In this document: positions 58,959 to 64,000 of the stretch, in pieces | Numbering within the stretch: position 1 is the stretch's first letter | How the letters are laid out: every line of letters starts with the position of its first letter | Source of the DNA: Mangifera indica | Taxonomy: Eukaryota; Streptophyta; Magnoliopsida; Sapindales; Anacardiaceae | Length of the DNA stretch: 64,000 nucleotides | Assembly (NCBI RefSeq): GCF_011075055.1 | Contig: NC_058150.1 | Location: forward strand, 1,798,001-1,862,000 | Direction of reading: 5' to 3' | Translations under genes and position numbers: made by a program | The notes under the pieces: model-generated | Told to the model about the DNA's origin: nothing | Databases searched by the model: none | The model's input: the letters and a program-made list of their open reading frames with translations, nothing else

Positions 58959-61900
58959 TCATGTCTTAGCCACTTCACTGATCTTTTCAGACTTCTCTTT
59001 CTCATCATCCTGCGAGTGCAAGCAAATTTAGTATGAAAGAAAAGGAAAAACAGTGGCAACTGTTGTTCAAAGAGTAGAAGACCGCTGAGAAACACATAGC
59101 ATCCAATTTCAGGTGACACTAAGCCTGTCATATTATATCAAATAAATCTATGGGATTTGATCATGAATGATAAATTGAACTTAATAAGAATTGAGTCCTA
59201 TTGATCGCTTTCGTCCCAATTTATGTTGACCTAAACATCAGCAGACTCACAGCATCTTAGATTTCCAATGTGTTATGTGAGCATGTATGCATGTGTCCGC
59301 AAGAATGGGCATACAATAAAATGTTGTACCCTTAACAAATTGGTTTGGTAACAACCAGGAGTGGCTCTTATCTTCTGTGATATCTTTTGCTGTTTTCCTT
59401 GTACTTCAAAACAGCATGACAATTACATTCTACAGGCACAACCCTAAAGAGATCGGCAGGAATGTGAAAAAATTTGTCCTTCTAATCTGTGACATCGATA
59501 ATCTAAACTAGGGGATTTAAATATGAGATGTTCAACAAGTAGATCTACTGTTATATATTAAATTAGATCAATCCTAATGTGCTGACCTGCTTAGTGCCAG
59601 TACATACATTGATCAAGATAAGACTAGCACAAAAGAGCATAAACTAAAAGTATTAGCATAATAAAAGCAGAAGGAAAACAATGGTGCTTACTGAACTATC
59701 CGCCATCCTGTCAAAGTCATCATCAAATACTTCATCACCATCATCTGACAAACCTGATTTATCATCAGTACATTGATTTACACAACAAAATTCATAAAGC
59801 TAAAGTTACTCCAGTTGCTTGTATTGGTCTTATGCAAAATGATACATATCTCACCTATATATAGTAACAAACCAAATCTACAGAACATAAGATCCTAAGA
59901 AAGTAATAAGAAACAAGTGTGGATAAGGCTGCACAGAAATGCTCGTAACAAATTGATGGATTCTCCACAAGTTATTAAACGGAATAATCTTGATAGAATG
60001 ACATGCTAAGGGATAGCACCTAATGCAAATTAAACAGTGCCAAGGTTTAGCCAAAAGAAGCAACCCACCAATTGTGGGATAAAAGCAACCTCTCAAGTTT
60101 TTAAGGGGAAAAAGAGAGGATATAAAAAATTGATCATCTTGACAAATAAATAGGGTCAATAACATAAAATGTTCATGGACAAAAAATCCTATTATACCTG
60201 GGCCTTCATCACTGTCTCCACCCAGGAGAAAAATGTCCAAGTCTTCTTCCCTAGTAGATGCTGTTGAAGCCTTATGCTGCAGCTCATTTGATTCCTTTGC
60301 CCCTGATATAGGAATTATTTCAACCTTTGAACTTTCTTCCACTCTATCATCCTTTACCTCTTCTTTAGATTTGAGCTTAACATGTTCCATGTACAGCTTC
60401 TCATAGCTGAAGGCAAGGAAAGAAATGAAAAAGAAAAGTTATAAGAAAACTGGAAAATAAGTCCACAGTACGCACAGAGGCAACTACCTCTAGAAATACT
60501 AGAGTGCCCAGAACACATGTACACATAAGTAAGCATTTGCACCAATATCATATTTCTATGTGCAGATAGAAACCCACCTGCATGCATCTTCTCTACCTTG
60601 ATCAATTAAAAAAAAAAGGTATCATAGACTACCCTCAAATTTTGAAATGGTATCATTGATACTCCTTTTGCCTAACTCCATTATGTTGTCATTTGTTATA
60701 GATGAGTGAAATGGGAACTTTAGTTTTACAAGAAAGTTTTTGGCAGACCTAACAAAAATGTGACAGGGTTAGCACAAAGGGATATCTGTGATAAAATTTT
60801 AAACTTTGAGGGTCCATTGATAACGCAAAGGGGTATCTATGACATAGTTTCAAACTTTGAGGGTAATCTGATAAAAAAATATGTGTAAGCTATCATACGA
60901 ATGATAAGTTTGGAAATCTTAAGGGAAGTAATAACCCTTATTTTAACTAAAAGGAAAAACCATGAATACTTGTTCAGACCACTTTAGATAAAACTCATAA
61001 AACAATTATATAATTATTAAATAGACAATTATCTTGTAAAAATTTCCATATGAAGAAGTGAAATACATGAAGGGGGATTGTAGATACGTACTTCTCTTCA
61101 GCATACACAATCAGCATAATCCCCTGAGTATATAGGTTTCTAAAGGAAGAATGATGAAAGAAAAATGCCACTAGAAGCTGGAATTGAGGTCTCTGACAAA
61201 CAGAAAAGATACTTACGCTGCCACATGGTTGTTAACTAGAATAAAATAGATCCTCCAAAACTTCCTCTCTTTCATAGCACGTGGGCACAACTCATATCTT
61301 AACTTTGATATTTCCTGTATTGGAGCAAAAAGGACAGCTATAAAACATAGAACACATATTGAAAACAGAAAAAGGAAAAAGGGGAAAAGAGAAAAGAAAA
61401 GGCTGCAACTAGAAATTCCTATGTGCACACAGGTAAGCTCTAAGCATATGGTAATGTGCTTATGTGTCAAAATGATACATGAATATTAGCAAGATTATAA
61501 CATAGATCACTGCCAAACAAAAAATTCTTTAAACCACAAGTCAGGACACCACTGATATTCCTAGATCTGACTTGGTAAATGAGCTTTTGTATGATTTATT
61601 TAAGCAAAAGAGTAATTTTTTTTCGTTTGCAAGCCAAAGGACAAGGTAAGGGATACAACTTATCCAACAACAAAAAAAATGATCAACCAAAAAGCTGGTT
61701 CACATATGAAAAATTCATGCAAGTCCAAATGACAGCATCTATGTACACAAATGGAGTTTTGAAGAAGAAATTAGGCAACAAAGAAAACAAGTTTGAGCTC
61801 CTTTTAATTCTTACTCATTAAGTGTCTTTCACTAATACAATTTACTCAGAAATAATGAAGTCTCTCTTCACGAGGCAAATCAATCAAGCATAAGTTAAAT

Positions 61901-62826
61901 TGGAAATTGCAATTTCTTTCAAGTGGTCAATCCACTCTACAATAGCATGAGGCCTTTCAAGAACAAAACTAACCTTAACCTTGGAAAGAACAAGAGTAGC
62001 ATGTTTTTCTTGCCATTCATTAAGATCCTTCTGAACATTTGATTCAGTGGGGACATCAGACATCTCTAAATCATCTGCACACATTAAATTCATCCAATTC
62101 GCTTCAATACCAAAACAATTCAAGTTCATGTTGCATCTCATAACTATTATGCAAAACCAAAAATCTTCTATTACAGGATATAAAACTTAATTCCACAAAG
62201 TAACTAATATAGAATACATTATATACCATTAAAAAATAAAAAACCTAATCAAATTACAATACAACATGCAGATAGCTCTTCTATTTCCTACAATTTCTAA
62301 ATATGAAAATTTAACTAATATAGATATGTAGCTGCACTTATCCTATCTTTACTAGAATTTCTAAGTAACATAACAAATGCTATCATCAACTCATAAAATG
62401 TATAATAAGTAAATCAAATTATGAAAAGAAAAAACATTAAAGAAGTGTACCTTCTAACGGAAAATCCTCAAAGGTGTCAATAGTAATTCCCTTAACGAAC
62501 TCTCTCAACTCTTCAGTGATTCCAAACTTCTCCAGGTCCTCCTCCTGTTGCTGCTGTGACGCGAGCACACCCTGAGGAGCGATGTTTTCAGCAAGAGACT
62601 TGATCTGGTCGGCTCGTTTGACGGCTTCAATTCTGATCTGCTCGGCTCTCTTTGAAGCCCCGGCCACGATCTCCTTTGACCGCTTCGACGCTTCCGATAC
62701 AATGTCCGAAAGCTTCGAGGAGCCAACTGTCAGCTCAGATGATCGCTTCGCAGCTTCCTTCGTCAGCTCCTGCGACCGCCGTGCCGCTTCCTCCGCAAAG
62801 GTGCGCGCTTTCTGCCATAAGTCCAT
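58959..62826 (-). CDS. BSD domain-containing protein
   Basis: Six exons: 62451-62826, 61974-62074, 61217-61314, 60198-60406, 59692-59753 and 58959-59009. They total 897 bases, or 298 residues, with matched phases. The N-terminal 80 residues are a charged, Ala/Ser/Lys-rich helix with repeating AAKRS-, EASKRS- and GASKRA-type units. The BSD domain (residues about 128-190) runs from DLEMSDVPTESNVQKDLNEW through ILSKVKEISKLRYELCPRAM to KERKFWRIYFILVNNHVA and has the diagnostic aromatic FW pair. The C-terminus is acidic (DLDIFLLGGDSDEGPG, DDGDEVFDDDFDRMADSS). BSD domains occur in TFIIH p62 and synapse-associated proteins. Plant members of this size are of uncertain function, so none is assigned. 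A MITE lies in the intron between exons 3 and 4. Confidence 0.88.
60619..60873. mobile_element. TIR MITE inside a BSD-gene intron
   Basis: The left arm gtatcatagactaccctcaa, continuing to gatactccttttgcctaa, is mirrored by the right arm, whose reverse complement reads tatcagattaccctcaaagt and continues to gatacccctttgcgtta. The right side carries a second partial copy of the arm (ctttgagggtccattgataa). The element is about 255 bases and lies between poly-A-like flanks, so its target duplication is ambiguous. Confidence 0.65.
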
Positions 62827-63800
62827 TTGGCTCGGCTAAAGCTGAGCTGAATATTTCTTTCTCTGTCCCTGTTTGTTTCTGCTTCGTTTTCGTTTTGTTT
62901 GTTGTTTTGAATGGGAAAGATAATTCACGAATCGGAGGAGGCTACTAGTTATTAATTAATTATTATTTTAAATGGATTACAATAAACCCCTCAGTTATTA
63001 AAACTAACAGAAATACCCCTGAATGCAATCAACAAGACTGCTCGACATTTAAATTGATTCAACATGCACCTGGCTTGCGCATGAAATGCATTATATTCTC
63101 TAATTGAGACGCCGTTTTCGCTTGTGTCATTTATTCAAAGCAATGAGTGTTTGAAATTCTGTTCGCTTTCTAGATATTAAAGGCAATTATTATGACATCA
63201 TTACTAATTGGTCAATCTCACATATTTAATACCTGGTTCAAGCTCATGACCTCTTAAGTTTAAATTTGAACGTTGTTACCAACATTGATTAAGATAAACA
63301 AGCTTGCAATTTGCAAAATTAGTTTTTGAAAACATTTGTTGGTATTGATCAAAATAAGAAGATTTAACCTAACTACTATCACACATACGTCAAACTTTTT
63401 TAATTCAACCCACGCCTTTTGATTTATTATAATTATATCCCTTTTATTATAACTCCTCCTCTTTTTTCTCTCCAATGCTAATCTTGTAACTCTTTCTCCT
63501 TCTCTCTCTCACTTTCTTCTCTTTCTCTCCCACTTCATCTTGCAACTTGCAGAGGTATGTGCTCGCCCCACTTCACAATACTCAACTCAGCTTCATTGCT
63601 TTTTCTCAACTGGGTATTGTTGCCTTTCCAATTTTACTTCTTTTTTGGAGTCAATGGTAAAGTGTTTCCTCTTTCTTGTGTTGTTTGATTTTGTGTACAG
63701 ACATGGTAAATATGGGCGAGAGGATTGTTTTTTCGTGTTTTTGAGGAAGTGAAATTTGCAGGAGGTTAGAAGAGAAAGAGAAGGCCTGTGAGTTATTGCA
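62827..63800. other. Divergent promoter region between BSD and LOL-like genes
   Basis: This contains the BSD leader on the left and, on the right, a pyrimidine-rich leader (ctctttctccttctctctct, near 63490) with a predicted leader intron at 63555-63761 (gtatgt donor, gaaatttgcag acceptor). ORFs here lack motifs. Confidence 0.45.
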
Positions 63801-64000
63801 ATGCCAGTTCCTCTTGCTCCTTATCCAACTCCCCCAGTTCCATATACACCTCCTCTTCCTCCTGCAGATGGAATCAGTGATGTTAGAGCTATTTTTGTAT
63901 ATCCTGATTCCTCATTTTAGATCTCCACAAATACATTGTGGCTGCAGTGGGCTCACCATTCAGGTACTTTAAATAGGAGTAAAAGAAAAAAAATATACAT
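63801..64000 (+). CDS. LOL1: Start of an LSD1/LOL-type zinc-finger protein (partial)
   Basis: ATG at 63801 opens MPVPLAPYPTPPVPYTPP followed by LPPADG. The MPVPLAPYPTPP opening is characteristic of LOL1-like proteins, whose Cys-x2-Cys LSD1 zinc fingers would be encoded by later exons outside the window. The unspliced frame stops at 63921-63923, so a donor is expected soon after the ADG codons; I could not fix it. LSD1/LOL proteins regulate cell death and defence. The assignment rests only on this N-terminal signature. Confidence 0.55.

Noticed and set aside
63951..63972. A tiny LOL1 second exon between ctgcag (63950) and gtactt (63973)
   Set aside because: Too short, does not continue a recognised zinc-finger sequence, and the donor of the previous exon is not fixed.
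1..64000. tRNA, rRNA, CRISPR arrays and full LTR retrotransposons
   Set aside because: No cloverleaf with proper A and B boxes, no rRNA segments, no spaced direct-repeat array, and no reverse transcriptase, integrase or gag motifs were seen on either strand.

Overview
The window looks like nuclear DNA from a dicot, probably a woody rosid. It is AT-rich, has short GT-AG introns of plant type and long AT-rich gene deserts, and carries small TIR transposons with target-site duplications. Its protein families are plant-specific: S-type bZIP, UGT with a PSPG box, RGF/GOLVEN peptide, BIM-type bHLH, rhamnogalacturonan rhamnosyltransferase and PI4K-gamma. No prokaryotic, organellar or CRISPR features were seen. 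The species cannot be fixed from the sequence alone.

Layout. The window opens with the last two exons of an unidentified plus-strand gene (120-382). Three minus-strand genes follow: a bZIP factor (993-1547), a RING-H2 E3 ligase containing a 201-bp internal duplication (3722-5269), and a 12-exon Ctf4/WDHD1/EOL1 replication adaptor (5914-11234) with two E2F-type sites and a telo-box just upstream. A secreted RGF/GOLVEN peptide precursor (13804-14318) is followed by a second, signal-less RGF-like ORF (14830-15081). Next come an intact UGT89-like glycosyltransferase (17411-18787), a broken tandem copy of it (about 18960-19593), and nested TIR transposons sitting in a GC-rich minisatellite (19600-21230). 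A RING plus PHD finger gene (21328-24247) ends exactly where a hAT-like sequence begins. A single-exon PI 4-kinase gamma gene (27185-29014, minus) has a spliced leader with upstream ORFs.

From 30 to 39.7 kb there is no convincing gene. This desert contains most of a cluster of CACGTG (G-box) motifs, a 300-bp hAT MITE with a perfect 8-bp duplication, and a diverged tandem repeat. An 11-exon BIM1-like brassinosteroid bHLH gene (40649-44897) has a GC-AG intron inside its bHLH-coding region. An 8-exon rhamnogalacturonan-I rhamnosyltransferase (48892-51617, minus) follows. A second desert (51.6-58.9 kb) holds a long-TIR element, a 278-bp Mutator-type MITE with a perfect 9-bp duplication, and an unexplained GC-richer island at about 54455-54850. 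A 6-exon BSD-domain gene (58959-62826, minus) carries a MITE in an intron. The window closes with the start of an LSD1/LOL-type zinc-finger gene (63801 onward).

Exon models for EOL1, RING-PHD, BIM1, RRT and BSD were built by hand from splice signals and reading-frame continuity. Each sums to a whole number of codons. No pathway unites these genes; they are ordinary neighbours on a plant chromosome. The items most worth a second look are the paired RGF-like ORFs, the transposon-supplied stop codon, the coding tandem duplication, the E2F control of the replication gene, the nested transposons and the unexplained island.
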